A stretch of DNA of 64,000 nt, from assembly GCA_947589385.1 (NCBI GenBank), contig CANPZW010000001.1, forward strand, positions 97,804-161,803, in the 5' to 3' direction. Numbering within the stretch: position 1 is the first letter of the stretch; each line of letters begins with the position of its first letter. The notes under the pieces were generated by a model that was not told the origin of the DNA, did no database searches, and saw nothing but the letters and a program-made list of their open reading frames with translations. This DNA comes from an uncultured Clostridia bacterium. GTDB taxonomy: Bacteria; Bacillota; Clostridia; Christensenellales; Borkfalkiaceae. Below are positions 51,857 through 60,439 of this stretch, piece after piece. Made by a program: the position numbers and the translations under genes.

Positions 51857-52835
51857 GCCCAAAATCAACTATATGGATATTTTCTTCCGCCTTACGAAAA
51901 GGCACATTCTCGTTTTGTTCCGCAATAAAATCAGAATGTTCTTTACGGTTATGGCGCCGTTGATAATCTTTGCCGTGTATATACTGTTTTTGCGCGATTT
52001 GGAATTGACAAGCGTGCAGTCCGCAATAAACCAGCTCAACAGTGAGCAAGGCTTTAATTTGAACTATCAGGACTATAAAAAGGTCATAGAAACGGTAGTC
52101 GATTCCTGGATGCTCAGCGGTATAATAGCTATTTCAACAATAACCGTTTCCCTGCAAACCAACAATATAATAGTGAACGACAAGGAAAACGGCGTAAACA
52201 GGGATTTTGCTTCCTCACCGATAGGCAAGGGAGTATTGATTGCAAGCTATTTCCTGTATAACTTTATTGTAACGGTAATAATCTGTATAATTTTCCTTGC
52301 GATTTGCTTCATATATCTTGCAAGCCTTAACGAATTTGTGCTCAGCTTTGGCGACATCCTTCAAATTTTAGGCGTTTTGCTTTATTCTTCGGTAAGTTCT
52401 GTGCTTTTTACGGTTTTTATATGCTCGTTCATCAAGCGCGACGCGACGATGGGCAGCGTGATAATGATATTTTCCACCGCAGTCGGCTTCATAATGGGCG
52501 CATATATGCCGCTTGGAATGATGCCCGATTGGGTCGGCAATATATGCGGTTTTTTCCCGGGCACATATACGTGCGCGCTTTTGAGATACGCATTTTTGTC
52601 GCCGCCGATAAACGGCTTGTCTGCGCAGCTTGCGTCTGTTGCGGGTGGAAGCGAATTGTTTTCGGCTGTATCCGAAAATTTCGGATTTAATTTGAAATTC
52701 TTCGGAAATTCTGTCAATCCGTCCTACCAGACGCTTGTTTTGGGCGTTTTCAGCCTTATTCTTATAGCCGTTAATATGCTTTCGGCAAAACATCTTATCC
52801 GCGTAAGCGGAGTATTAAAGAAAAAGAAAAAATAA
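51843..52835 (+). CDS. ABC-2 type exporter permease
   Basis: 330 residues from ATG 51843 (GGGGGAAGAAG precedes). One N-terminal membrane span (about 27-50), an extracellular segment (about 55-95), then five helices in the ABC-2 pattern with the motif FMGAYMPLGMMPDWVGNICGFFPG. It pairs with the preceding ATPase. Confidence 0.9.
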   Translation: MQTVKPKINYMDIFFRLTKRHILVLFRNKIRMFFTVMAPLIIFAVYILFLRDLELTSVQSAINQLNSEQGFNLNYQDYKKVIETVVDSWMLSGIIAISTITVSLQTNNIIVNDKENGVNRDFASSPIGKGVLIASYFLYNFIVTVIICIIFLAICFIYLASLNEFVLSFGDILQILGVLLYSSVSSVLFTVFICSFIKRDATMGSVIMIFSTAVGFIMGAYMPLGMMPDWVGNICGFFPGTYTCALLRYAFLSPPINGLSAQLASVAGGSELFSAVSENFGFNLKFFGNSVNPSYQTLVLGVFSLILIAVNMLSAKHLIRVSGVLKKKKK

Positions 52836-52845
52836 AGGGGTTTAT

Positions 52846-54000
52846 ATGAAAGAGATTTCCGATGGAATTTTTTACGTAGGCGTAGATGATACGCACATTG
52901 ATTTGTTTGAGGGGATTTTGCCTGTTCCAAACGGCATGGCGTACAATTCGTATGTGATAAAGGACGAAAAATGCGCGGTTATGGATAGCGTGGACGCCCA
53001 TTTCGGAAAAGAATGGCTTCAAAACATCGAAAGCGCGCTGGAAGGCTCTAAACCGGATTATATTGTCGTTCTGCATATGGAGCCCGACCATTCCGCAAAT
53101 GTTTTCGAGTTTGCGAAAAAATATCCCGAAGCGAAAGTTGTCGGTAATTTCAAGACTTTCGTAATGCTCGAAGAATATTTCGGAACGGATTTTGCCGACA
53201 GGCGGCTGGTCGTTAAAGACGGGGAAAAACTTAACCTCGGCAAGCACGAGCTTACTTTCGTGTTTGCCCCCATGGTGCATTGGCCGGAAGTTATGACCGC
53301 CTATGAAAGCTTTACAAAAACAGTCTTTGCGGCGGACGGTTTCGGAAAATTCGGTGCGTTGTGCAACGACGAGCCGTGGGACGACGAAGCTCGGCGCTAT
53401 TATTTTGCAATCGTCGGCAAATACGGTGCGCAGGTACAATCGCTTTTGAAAAAACTTTCGGCATTCGAAATAAAAACGATTTGCTCTTTGCACGGTCCAG
53501 TATTGAAGGAAAATTTAGGGCATTATCTGGATTTGTATTCCAAATGGTCGTCTTATATGCTCGAAACCGACGGGGTTTTCATCGCTTATTCGTCCGTTTA
53601 CGGACATACCGAAGCGGCTGCACAAAAACTTGCCGAAATGCTGAAAAAACGTGGCGTAAAAGTAGAAATCGGAAATCTTATCAGATGCGACAAAACCTAT
53701 TGCATAGCCCAAGCATTCAAATACGGAAAAATCGTGTTAGCCACTACGACTTATAATGCGGAAATCTTTCCCGCAATGCGCGAATTTATAGACTGCCTTG
53801 TCGAGCGCAATTTCCGTAACCGCACGGTGGGTTTGATTGAAAACGGAAGCTGGGCGCCTTTGACAAACAAGGCGATTTGCGCCAAGCTTGAAAAATGCCA
53901 AAATCTTACCTTTACGCAGAACAACGTAACTATACGTTCGGCTTTAAATGACAAAAGTATTGCTCAGCTTGACGCCTTGGCAGACGAATTGAGCAAATAG
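52846..54000 (+). CDS. Flavodiiron protein (FprA-type)
   Basis: 384 residues. Beta-lactamase-like di-iron domain with ligands H77, E79, D81 and H82 in HMEPDHSAN, APMVHWPE, DGFGKFG and LHGP. Flavodoxin domain (about 243-384) with IAYSSVYGHTEAAA and TTTYNAEIFPAM. Reduces O2 to water or NO to N2O, protecting anaerobes. No rubredoxin gene is adjacent. Confidence 0.95.
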   Translation: MKEISDGIFYVGVDDTHIDLFEGILPVPNGMAYNSYVIKDEKCAVMDSVDAHFGKEWLQNIESALEGSKPDYIVVLHMEPDHSANVFEFAKKYPEAKVVGNFKTFVMLEEYFGTDFADRRLVVKDGEKLNLGKHELTFVFAPMVHWPEVMTAYESFTKTVFAADGFGKFGALCNDEPWDDEARRYYFAIVGKYGAQVQSLLKKLSAFEIKTICSLHGPVLKENLGHYLDLYSKWSSYMLETDGVFIAYSSVYGHTEAAAQKLAEMLKKRGVKVEIGNLIRCDKTYCIAQAFKYGKIVLATTTYNAEIFPAMREFIDCLVERNFRNRTVGLIENGSWAPLTNKAICAKLEKCQNLTFTQNNVTIRSALNDKSIAQLDALADELSK

Positions 54001-54003
54001 CCT

Positions 54004-54471
54004 ATGGATAAGATTGAAAGTTTTAAGGTGAACCACCTTAATCTCGAACCGGGGCTGTATGTATCCCGCATCGACCGTCATAACGGTTGCGCAGTGACGA
54101 CTTTCGATATGCGCATAACCTCGCCTAACCGCGAACCGGTAATGGATATGCCGGCAATACACACTATCGAACATCTTGGCGCAACATTTTTGCGTAATTC
54201 CGACTGTAAAGAAGGGGTAGTGTATTTCGGACCTATGGGTTGCCGCACAGGCTTTTATCTCATTATGTTCGGCGAGTTATCCTCGGAAAATGTCTTGGGG
54301 CTTGTTAAAAAAATGTGCGATTTTATTCTCGGGTTCGAAGGCGAAATACCGGGTGCGAAACCTGCCGAATGCGGTAATTGGTCTGAGCAGAATTTGCCTA
54401 TGGCTAAATATTATATCAGCCGATACAAAAACGATTTGCTTACGAAGAAGAATTTGAAATATAAAGATTAG
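54004..54471 (+). CDS. luxS: S-ribosylhomocysteine lyase (autoinducer-2 synthase)
   Basis: 155 residues. Zn ligands H53 and H57 in HTIEHLGATFLRN and Cys123 in AECGN; GPMGCRTGFYLIM holds the catalytic Cys. It forms homocysteine and DPD, the AI-2 precursor. It starts 3 bases after the flavodiiron gene. Confidence 0.97.
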   Translation: MDKIESFKVNHLNLEPGLYVSRIDRHNGCAVTTFDMRITSPNREPVMDMPAIHTIEHLGATFLRNSDCKEGVVYFGPMGCRTGFYLIMFGELSSENVLGLVKKMCDFILGFEGEIPGAKPAECGNWSEQNLPMAKYYISRYKNDLLTKKNLKYKD

Positions 54472-54491
54472 TTTTTCGTTTCTAAATTTTT

Positions 54492-54526
54492 ACGCGGCGC
54501 TTTAAGCAAATAAGCGCCGCGTCTTG
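54492..54526 (+). terminator. Terminator of the flavodiiron-luxS transcript
   Basis: An 11-bp stem ACGCGGCGCTT/AAGCGCCGCGT (54492-54502 with 54512-54522), then CTTGTTTA. The 110 bases beyond it, up to the next promoter, hold nothing recognisable. Confidence 0.75.
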
Positions 54527-54636
54527 TTTAGCTTTCAAAAGCACTTTATGCGTGGCATAGTACTATACATTTTTTATAAATTCAAATTTAGTGGGCTGTT
54601 TTTAAGGCGCAATTAGTAATAATCATTGAAAATCTT

Positions 54637-54664
54637 TTGCAAAACGCTTAAATGACTGTATAAT
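54637..54664 (+). promoter_or_regulatory. Promoter of the metallophosphoesterase
   Basis: TTGCAA at 54637-54642, 16 bases, TATAAT at 54659-54664. The predicted leader is about 85 bases, with an AAGGAGAG ribosome binding site. Confidence 0.7.
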
Positions 54665-54756
54665 ATTAAGAAATCGAATTGGCTTTTCGATGAATTTCAG
54701 ACTGCTTTTGTATTGATTATTGGCAGCTGTCTTAATAAAAAGAAGGAGAGAAAATT

Positions 54757-55443
54757 ATGATTTATGTAACGGGCGACACTCACGGAAATAACGATATACT
54801 GAAATTATATGATTTGGCGGCAAAAACTCCCGGGCTGGATAAAGACGATTATGTTATTATAGCGGGCGATTTCGGCGGGGTATGGAACAGAAAAACGCTG
54901 TTTGCGGATTTGAATAATTACAGTAATCTTCCTTTTACAACTTTGTTTGTCGATGGCAATCATGAAAACTATGACCTCTTGCGCACTTTTCCCGTAAACG
55001 AGTGGAACGGCGGAAAAGTTCAAATGATTCGTCCCGATATAATCCATCTTATGCGCGGGCAGGTGTATGAAATCGACGGAAGAACCTTTTTTACCTTTGG
55101 CGGCGCTACGAGTATCGATAAATATATGCGCAGAGAGGGATTAAGCTGGTGGTCGGAAGAACGACCTTCGGACGAGGACCTCCGCGAGGGGATTGATAAT
55201 CTTAAAAGATTTGATAATGACGTGGATTACATAATAACCCATTCCTGCGACGAAAAGGCGCTGTGGTATCCGCCCCTGCGCACCCGCGAGTTCAAAATGG
55301 GGGTCTATCCCGAAAATCGGATGCTTTCCTATTTCGAAGATATTTTAACTTACAGGCATTGGTATTTCGGACATTATCACATGGACGCCGATTTGACAGA
55401 CAAAAAGACCGTTCTTTATCAAAAGATAGTTCGGTTGAGATAA
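54757..55443 (+). CDS. Calcineurin-like metallophosphoesterase
   Basis: 228 residues with the five motif blocks of this superfamily: VTGDTHGN, IAGDFGGVW, DGNHENYDLL, IITHSC and FGHYHMD. The enzyme uses a two-metal centre. Natural substrate unknown; such small stand-alone enzymes in Clostridia may act on nucleotides or phosphoproteins. Single-gene transcript with promoter and terminator. Confidence 0.93.
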   Translation: MIYVTGDTHGNNDILKLYDLAAKTPGLDKDDYVIIAGDFGGVWNRKTLFADLNNYSNLPFTTLFVDGNHENYDLLRTFPVNEWNGGKVQMIRPDIIHLMRGQVYEIDGRTFFTFGGATSIDKYMRREGLSWWSEERPSDEDLREGIDNLKRFDNDVDYIITHSCDEKALWYPPLRTREFKMGVYPENRMLSYFEDILTYRHWYFGHYHMDADLTDKKTVLYQKIVRLR

Positions 55444-55540
55444 ATCCTATTATTAACCATATTATTATATATTGTTAATAAAAATGGTCAGCTAAGACTG
55501 ACTTTGATTAAAATGATTTTTAATACAGTAATATAAAGAA

Positions 55541-55566
55541 AAGACGGGGAAGCCGTCTTTTTTTGT
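55541..55566 (+). terminator. Terminator of the metallophosphoesterase
   Basis: AAGACGG pairs with CCGTCTT (55541-55547 with 55553-55559), then a run of five to six Ts. It directly precedes the IS200-type remnant. Confidence 0.85.
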
Positions 55567-55633
55567 ATAGCGAAAACCCCCAGATAGTCTGGGGGTTCAG
55601 TAGAGGCTAATGCCGTTAAAGATGATAAAAACA

Positions 55634-55693
55634 CTCCGTTTGTGTTAAATAATAATTACGATTTGGCGGTTGTAATAAAAAACACAAACGGAG
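55634..55693 (+). promoter_or_regulatory. Leader hairpin sequestering the tnpA ribosome binding site
   Basis: CTCCGTTTGTGTT at 55634-55646 pairs with AACACAAACGGAG at 55681-55693. The 3' arm includes most of the Shine-Dalgarno GGAGGA, so translation would be blocked. IS200 is known to limit its transposase by such a 5' hairpin. Confidence 0.65.
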
Positions 55694-55702
55694 GATATTC
55701 AA

Positions 55703-55813
55703 ATGAATGATAGTAAAATTTTAGCACATATGAAGTGGAATTGCAAGTATCATATAGTTTTTGCACCGAAATACAGGCGAAAATGTTTTATTCCGAACAA
55801 CGTGAAGCAATAA
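55703..55813 (+). pseudogene. IS200 transposase N-terminal fragment
   Basis: ATG 55703 starts MNDSKILAHMKWNCKYH followed by IVFAPKYRRK, the N-terminus of IS200 TnpA. A missing base near CGAAAATG (about 55780) shifts the frame, and a TAA follows at 55811. The HUH motif, the catalytic Tyr and most of the protein (about 150 residues normally) are gone. Confidence 0.75.
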
Positions 55814-55887
55814 TGAAAATAATGAAGAACCGCCGGCATAGCCGGTGGGTATCTTTTTTTATATTCCCGCAACTAAGGTAAATTTTA

Positions 55888-55916
55888 TTGCAATGGCGGG
55901 CGGGATATGGTATAAT
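55888..55916 (+). promoter_or_regulatory. Sigma-A promoter of mnmE
   Basis: TTGCAA at 55888-55893, 17 bases, TATAAT at 55911-55916; start of transcription near 55923. Confidence 0.8.
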
Positions 55917-55944
55917 TTTCAAAAATAGTATAAGCGTAGGTTAT

Positions 55945-57246
55945 ATGAGCGATTGTATTTCGGCAATTTCCACCGCTAACGGCACAGGCGGGGTTGCGAT
56001 TATAAGAATCAGCGGCGGCGGCGCGCAGGATATAGCCCGAAAAATGTTTTCGCCTTCTTCGGCTGTGGAAAATTTCATGCCCAACCATATGTACGCGGGC
56101 GAAATAGAGGGGCAGGGATTCAAAGACTACGGATTTATGGTCTATTTTGCCGCGCCCAAATCCTTTACGGGCGAGGACACGGTGGAATTTCACTGTCACG
56201 GCGGAGTGCAGATTGCCCGCGGGATACTCAAAAAAACTTTTTCCCTGGGCGCGCGGGCAGCCGAGCGCGGGGAATTTACCCGCCGTGCCTTTTTGAACGG
56301 CAAATTATCTTTGGCTTCCGCAGAGGGAATGATAGATATGATAAACGCCGAAAGTCTTGCTATGTTGCGGGCGGGCGGCATGCTGTATTCGGAAAAACTT
56401 ACCCGCAGCGTGAAGGAAATTCAAAGTTCGCTTACCGATATCCTCGCGGCAATAGCAGCGGAACTCGATTATCCCGAAGAGGATTTGGACGGGCTGGACT
56501 TCAAGAAAATAAAGCGTGATTTGGTCGAGTTGAACGCAAGCGTTTCCGCTCTCGTCAAAAGTTATTCGAGCGGCAAAATGATTAAAAGCGGAGTATCCGT
56601 GGCAATCTGCGGAAAGCCAAACGTCGGGAAAAGTTCCCTTTTGAACGCCCTTTTAGGCTACGATAAAGCGATTGTTTCCGCCGAGGCGGGCACGACCCGA
56701 GACGCCGTAGAGGGAACGGTTGAAATTAACGGTTTGAATTATAATATGATAGACACCGCGGGCATACGCGAGCAGGCGGGGGAAGTTGAAAAAATCGGCA
56801 TCGAAAGGGCAAAAAACGCAATTAAAGCCGCCGATATTGTGCTTTTCGTGACCGACGGGACGGGTGAACCGCCTTCGGGATACAGCGGAAAGCTTATTAC
56901 CGTTTTCAATAAGTGCGACATTCAAAAGCCGTGCGGGAATTACGATATCGCTCTTTCTGCGCTTACGGGCGAGGGCGTTGAAATGCTGAAAAACGCTCTT
57001 TCTTCGGCAACTTCCGCAGATAACGCCCTCGATGAGGCTTACGTAGTGGAGGAAAGACATTACGCCGCACTTTCCCGCGCGAACGCCGCGCTCGGCGGCG
57101 CGATAGAAAATATCGGTTCGCTGACCGCGGACATGCTTGCCGTAGATATTCGTGAAGCGTGGACCGCCCTCGGAGAAATTACGGGCGAAACCGCCAACGA
57201 GGAAATTATAAACGCGGTGTTTTCCAAATTCTGCGTTGGCAAGTAG
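55945..57246 (+). CDS. mnmE: tRNA modification GTPase MnmE (TrmE)
   Basis: 433 residues from ATG 55945; the longer frame would start inside the promoter. N-terminal folate-binding domain (ISTANGTGGVAIIRISG, FTGEDTVEFHCHGG), helical domain, inserted GTPase domain (G1 GKPNVGKSS, about 223; DTAGI) and the C-terminal FCVGK, the CIGK-type motif carrying the catalytic Cys. With MnmG it makes the cmnm5 wobble-uridine modification. The usual neighbours mnmG and jag are not in the window. Confidence 0.95.
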   Translation: MSDCISAISTANGTGGVAIIRISGGGAQDIARKMFSPSSAVENFMPNHMYAGEIEGQGFKDYGFMVYFAAPKSFTGEDTVEFHCHGGVQIARGILKKTFSLGARAAERGEFTRRAFLNGKLSLASAEGMIDMINAESLAMLRAGGMLYSEKLTRSVKEIQSSLTDILAAIAAELDYPEEDLDGLDFKKIKRDLVELNASVSALVKSYSSGKMIKSGVSVAICGKPNVGKSSLLNALLGYDKAIVSAEAGTTRDAVEGTVEINGLNYNMIDTAGIREQAGEVEKIGIERAKNAIKAADIVLFVTDGTGEPPSGYSGKLITVFNKCDIQKPCGNYDIALSALTGEGVEMLKNALSSATSADNALDEAYVVEERHYAALSRANAALGGAIENIGSLTADMLAVDIREAWTALGEITGETANEEIINAVFSKFCVGK

Positions 57247-57368
57247 GGTTTGACCCGCGGGTTCAATTCTTAAATGATATAATTACGAAAATCGGTACGC
57301 AATAAATTAAGATTTTAAACTCGGCAACGCGAGGAACGAAAAAGAGAATAACGCAGACGGCAAAATTT

Positions 57369-57632
57369 ATGGTGGATTTGGAATTATACAGGGTGTTCTG
57401 CACCGTGGCGAAATGCGGCTCGCTTTCGAAAGCCGCGCGGGAGCTGTTCGTGTCACAGCCGGCGGTTTCCCAGTCTATAAAGCAGCTTGAAAACCAGCTC
57501 GGCGTGCCGCTTTTTATGCGGACGTGCAAGGGGATAGAGCTTTCGGAGAGCGGAAAGCTGATTATAGCCGATGTGGAGCACGCGATGGAACTTCTTGACG
57601 GCGCGGAAAATATTTTAAGGCGACAGAGATGA
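57369..57632 (+). CDS. LysR-type DNA-binding domain protein lacking the effector domain
   Basis: 87 residues against about 300 for LysR regulators. MVDLELYRVFCTVAKCGSLSKAA and VSQPAVSQSIKQLENQLGVPLF are the LysR winged helix; the rest (about 60-87) matches the linker helix that dimerises these proteins. The stop overlaps the next ATG (ATGA), which argues for a settled gene structure rather than fresh decay. It could bind DNA as a constitutive dimer. No clear ribosome binding site before the ATG. Confidence 0.85.
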   Translation: MVDLELYRVFCTVAKCGSLSKAARELFVSQPAVSQSIKQLENQLGVPLFMRTCKGIELSESGKLIIADVEHAMELLDGAENILRRQR

Positions 57633-58438
57633 AAGAACAGAAAGTTTATTATTATTCGGACGAGCTGAACGACGATTTTGCCGGCACAAATATCGAGCGC
57701 AAACCTTTGCCGGACGATTACGAATTTTTGAACAAGGGCTTTTGGGCAGGATTAAGGCGTTTTATATTCTATTACTGCCTTGTTCGGCCTTTGGTTTTCG
57801 TATATAACGGCTTGATAAAAAGGGTTAAGTACGTGGGAAAGAAAAAATTGAAGGGTTACAAAAAGTCGGGCGCCTTCATGTACGGAAATCATACTTCGAT
57901 GATTATCGACGCTTTCAATCCCAGCCGTATAGCTTTTCCCCGTCCCGCGGACGTAATAGTCAACGCCGACGCCGTATCGATTAAAGGTATAGGCTGGCTT
58001 GTAAAAGCGGTAGGCGGAATACCTATACCCGAGGGTTTCCACGCAATGTCGCGTTTCAACGCCGCTTTAAAAGAAGCCGTAAACAAAAGACATTGGATAG
58101 CTATCTATCCCGAAGCGCATATCTGGCATTATTATACGGGGATACGCCCGTTTACGCAGGTATCATTTTCTTACCCCGTGAAGTTCGGTACGCCTGTATT
58201 TTCATACACTATGGTGTATAAAAAAAGAAAACGTTTGCGCCACCCCAAGCGCATTGTGTATATTGACGGACCGTTTTTCCCGGATAATTCGCTTCCCGCA
58301 AAGCAGGCGGCGAAAAAACTGCGCGACGAGGTCTATTCGGCAATGTGCGAAAGGGCAAAACTGAACACATGCGAATATATTAAATATGTTTACCGACCCG
58401 ACAGAGAGGCGGGCGAAAAAGGACGGGAGGCGGAATGA
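57629..58438 (+). CDS. PlsC-type acyltransferase (1-acyl-glycerol-3-phosphate acyltransferase-like)
   Basis: 269 residues. An N-terminal hydrophobic segment (RFIFYYCLVRPLVFVYNGLI), the acyltransferase NHTSMIID motif (HX4D: His/Asp), GIPIPEGFHAMSRF, and IYPEAHIW in place of the EGTRS motif. Probably acylates lysophospholipid precursors at the membrane. Translationally coupled to the HTH protein before it and overlapping holA by 4 bases. Confidence 0.85.
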   Translation: MKEQKVYYYSDELNDDFAGTNIERKPLPDDYEFLNKGFWAGLRRFIFYYCLVRPLVFVYNGLIKRVKYVGKKKLKGYKKSGAFMYGNHTSMIIDAFNPSRIAFPRPADVIVNADAVSIKGIGWLVKAVGGIPIPEGFHAMSRFNAALKEAVNKRHWIAIYPEAHIWHYYTGIRPFTQVSFSYPVKFGTPVFSYTMVYKKRKRLRHPKRIVYIDGPFFPDNSLPAKQAAKKLRDEVYSAMCERAKLNTCEYIKYVYRPDREAGEKGREAE

Positions 58439-59418
58439 AATTTACCGAATTGAAAGACAGCCTGAAAGCGGGCGCGAAATCCGTCTATCTGCTGCAAGGC
58501 GAAGACGCCTATTTCCGAACTAAGGGCGAGGAAATTATAAAAGCGGAATTTTTACAGACGCCCGAGCTGAATTTTTCTTCCTATGACGGGGAGGAACTGA
58601 AAGGCGCGGCGCTTAAACCTTTTGTCGCCGCGTTGAAAAGCTATCCGTTTATGGCGGAAAAGAGGATAATAAAAGTTTCAGAATTTTACCCTTCTGAGAG
58701 CGATTTCGAAACTTATTTAAGCCCCCTTTTCGAGGATTTCCCACCGACTTGTATCCTGATAATCTCAAATTCGTCGCAAGGGAAAAAGGGGGCGGATTTA
58801 AAGCGCAAAAAAGCCGTCGCTTTCGTCGATTGCGGCAAAGCCGAGCCGGAATCCGTCGCGCGGTGGGTATATATAACTTTCAAACGGGCGGGACTTGCTT
58901 GCTCCGCCGAAACAAGCGAAAATCTCGCCGCATACTGTCTGTACGATATGTCGCGGGTGGCGGTGGAAGTGGAAAAACTCATAGATTATAAACAGTCGGG
59001 CACGGTCACGAAAGAGGACGTTGACGCGCTTGTCTATAAGGACGCCGACTATCGCATATATGAGATGACGAACGCCGTTTCCCGCAGAGATTTTACAAAG
59101 TACTGCGCCGTTTCGGCAGACCTTAAAAGCAAAGGGTTCGATGAAATTTCAATTCTCAACGGACTTTTTTCCTATTTCAGAAATCTTCTGGCTTCGCTTA
59201 CTTCCCCGCTTACGGACGCGCAGCTTGCACGCGAGCTGGATATGAAGGAGTACGCCGTAAAAAAGAACAGAGAGCAGGCGGCGCTAATAGGCGGGGAAAA
59301 ACTGAAAAGCCTGATAATCAGGGTTTATTCTGCGATAGCGGACGTGAAAAACGGGTTCGTATCGCCGTCGGCGGCGTTACAGATATGCGAAAATGCGATT
59401 TTTTTCGGTGATAATTGA
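58435..59418 (+). CDS. holA: DNA polymerase III subunit delta
   Basis: 327 residues. N-terminal region YLLQGEDAYFRTKGEEII, MAEKRIIKVSEFY and the AAA-like fold without an active Walker A, then a helical lid and C-terminal domain (FSYFRNLLAS..LDMKEYAVKKNREQA). It opens the beta clamp in the clamp loader. Together with the PolC relic elsewhere in the window it shows that a multi-subunit replicase is used. Confidence 0.9.
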   Translation: MKFTELKDSLKAGAKSVYLLQGEDAYFRTKGEEIIKAEFLQTPELNFSSYDGEELKGAALKPFVAALKSYPFMAEKRIIKVSEFYPSESDFETYLSPLFEDFPPTCILIISNSSQGKKGADLKRKKAVAFVDCGKAEPESVARWVYITFKRAGLACSAETSENLAAYCLYDMSRVAVEVEKLIDYKQSGTVTKEDVDALVYKDADYRIYEMTNAVSRRDFTKYCAVSADLKSKGFDEISILNGLFSYFRNLLASLTSPLTDAQLARELDMKEYAVKKNREQAALIGGEKLKSLIIRVYSAIADVKNGFVSPSAALQICENAIFFGDN

Positions 59419-59461
59419 AATTAACTGCTTTAAATCGCTTTATTTTTCGCTGAGTTGAATA

Positions 59462-59478
59462 TATAATAGACATATAAT
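59462..59478 (+). promoter_or_regulatory. Tandem -10 elements before cdaA
   Basis: TATAAT occurs at 59462-59467 and again at 59473-59478; the -35 regions are weak (TTTATT at 59439 for the first). Probably the cdaA promoter region. Confidence 0.4.
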
Positions 59479-59512
59479 GTTTTGACTTGTTCGGCAGAAT
59501 CTGAGGGAATCT

Positions 59513-60328
59513 ATGGAAAATTGCAGGATATTCTGGCAGCATTTAAAAGAATTGTTCGTTAGCGGTATCGCGGAAAATTACGTCGGGCTTATCGTTCAGC
59601 TGGTTTTGCTCTCAATCGCATACTACTACGTTTTCAAAGTTTTAAAAGATAACAAGGCCTCCAAATTCATACCCGTTATAATTTTTACCGTGCTTTTGTG
59701 CGGGATTTCTTTCGCTTTTTCCGAGTTTGATTCCTATTTGCTTCTTCTGATAGTCGAGATGATAGTGCTTTTGATTTTCACTATGTTCCATTCGGAGATT
59801 AAGCGTTCGCTTCTCGACTCCAATTCCAAGCACGGCGAGCTTCTGAATATTTCCGGCGTGCAGCTTAACATAACCGAAATTATCCGCGCCGTGCAGAATA
59901 TGTCTAAAAAGGATATAGGCGCGCTTATCGTGCTTTCCAACGACAATCTGCCCGAGGGGATTATCCAAAGCGGCACGGTGGTGAACGCCGATATAACCTC
60001 GCAGATGATAGAAGCTGTGTTTTACCCCAAAGCGCCCCTGCACGACGGCGCAATGATAATAGAGGGGAATAAAATTTATGCGGCTGGCTGTTTTCTGCCC
60101 GTTGCGCAAAGCGAAAACCTTCCCAAGGATATGGGCAGCCGCCACCGCGCGGCGCTGGGAGTTACGTCCGTTGCAAGCGTCACCGCGATAGTCGTCTCCG
60201 AGGAAACGGGCATTATTTCGATAGTAAGGAACGGCACGGTCAAAAAGCGGTATGCGGACGCTTCCGATTTGAAGAACGCATTAAGCGATTACTATTGGTC
60301 GGATTTGACCGCGGAGGGTAAGAAATGA
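59513..60328 (+). CDS. cdaA: Diadenylate cyclase CdaA (DacA)
   Basis: Makes c-di-AMP from two ATP at the membrane. 271 residues: three N-terminal helices (about 20-95), then the DAC domain with LHDGAMII (D178-G-A) and RHRAALG (RHR at 210-212). GAGGGAAT before the ATG. In Firmicutes cdaA is followed by cdaR and glmM; here only a 35-codon cdaR-like stub follows. Confidence 0.96.
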   Translation: MENCRIFWQHLKELFVSGIAENYVGLIVQLVLLSIAYYYVFKVLKDNKASKFIPVIIFTVLLCGISFAFSEFDSYLLLLIVEMIVLLIFTMFHSEIKRSLLDSNSKHGELLNISGVQLNITEIIRAVQNMSKKDIGALIVLSNDNLPEGIIQSGTVVNADITSQMIEAVFYPKAPLHDGAMIIEGNKIYAAGCFLPVAQSENLPKDMGSRHRAALGVTSVASVTAIVVSEETGIISIVRNGTVKKRYADASDLKNALSDYYWSDLTAEGKK

Positions 60329-60432
60329 AAAAAGTAGGCGAATTTTTAAAGGGTCTGTTTACCAAAAACGTTCCCGTAAAGTTACTTGCGATTTTATTGG
60401 CCGTAATAACGGTAATTTTAATAAATGTATGA
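60325..60432 (+). CDS. CdaR-like stub: 35-residue single membrane anchor
   Basis: The ATG overlaps the cdaA stop (ATGA). It encodes MKKVGEFLKGLFTKN followed by a membrane helix VPVKLLAILLAVITVILIN and a TGA. The sequence and position match the N-terminal anchor of CdaR/YbbR proteins (about 400 residues with YbbR repeats), but no YbbR repeat remains. The next gene's ribosome binding site overlaps its stop. Either a relic or a micro-protein that still binds CdaA in the membrane. Confidence 0.6.
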   Translation: MKKVGEFLKGLFTKNVPVKLLAILLAVITVILINV

Positions 60433-60439
60433 GGTTGAT

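Larger units (their letters stand above)
55575..55848 (+). mobile_element. Internally deleted IS200-type element
   Basis: The left end has the hairpin CCCCCAGA-TAG-TCTGGGGG (55577-55584 with 55588-55595), typical of IS200 left ends. The right end has the 8-bp hairpin CCGCCGGC/GCCGGTGG (55830-55837 with 55841-55848). Between them lie the 5' leader and about 37 codons of the HUH transposase; the catalytic core is deleted. It is a short palindrome-ended remnant that a full IS200 transposase in the cell might still recognise. Confidence 0.75.

Noticed and set aside
57247..57368. Promoter for the HTH-acyltransferase-holA genes
   Set aside because: TATAAT occurs at 57278, but no -35 lies at a fitting distance, so it was not listed as a feature.
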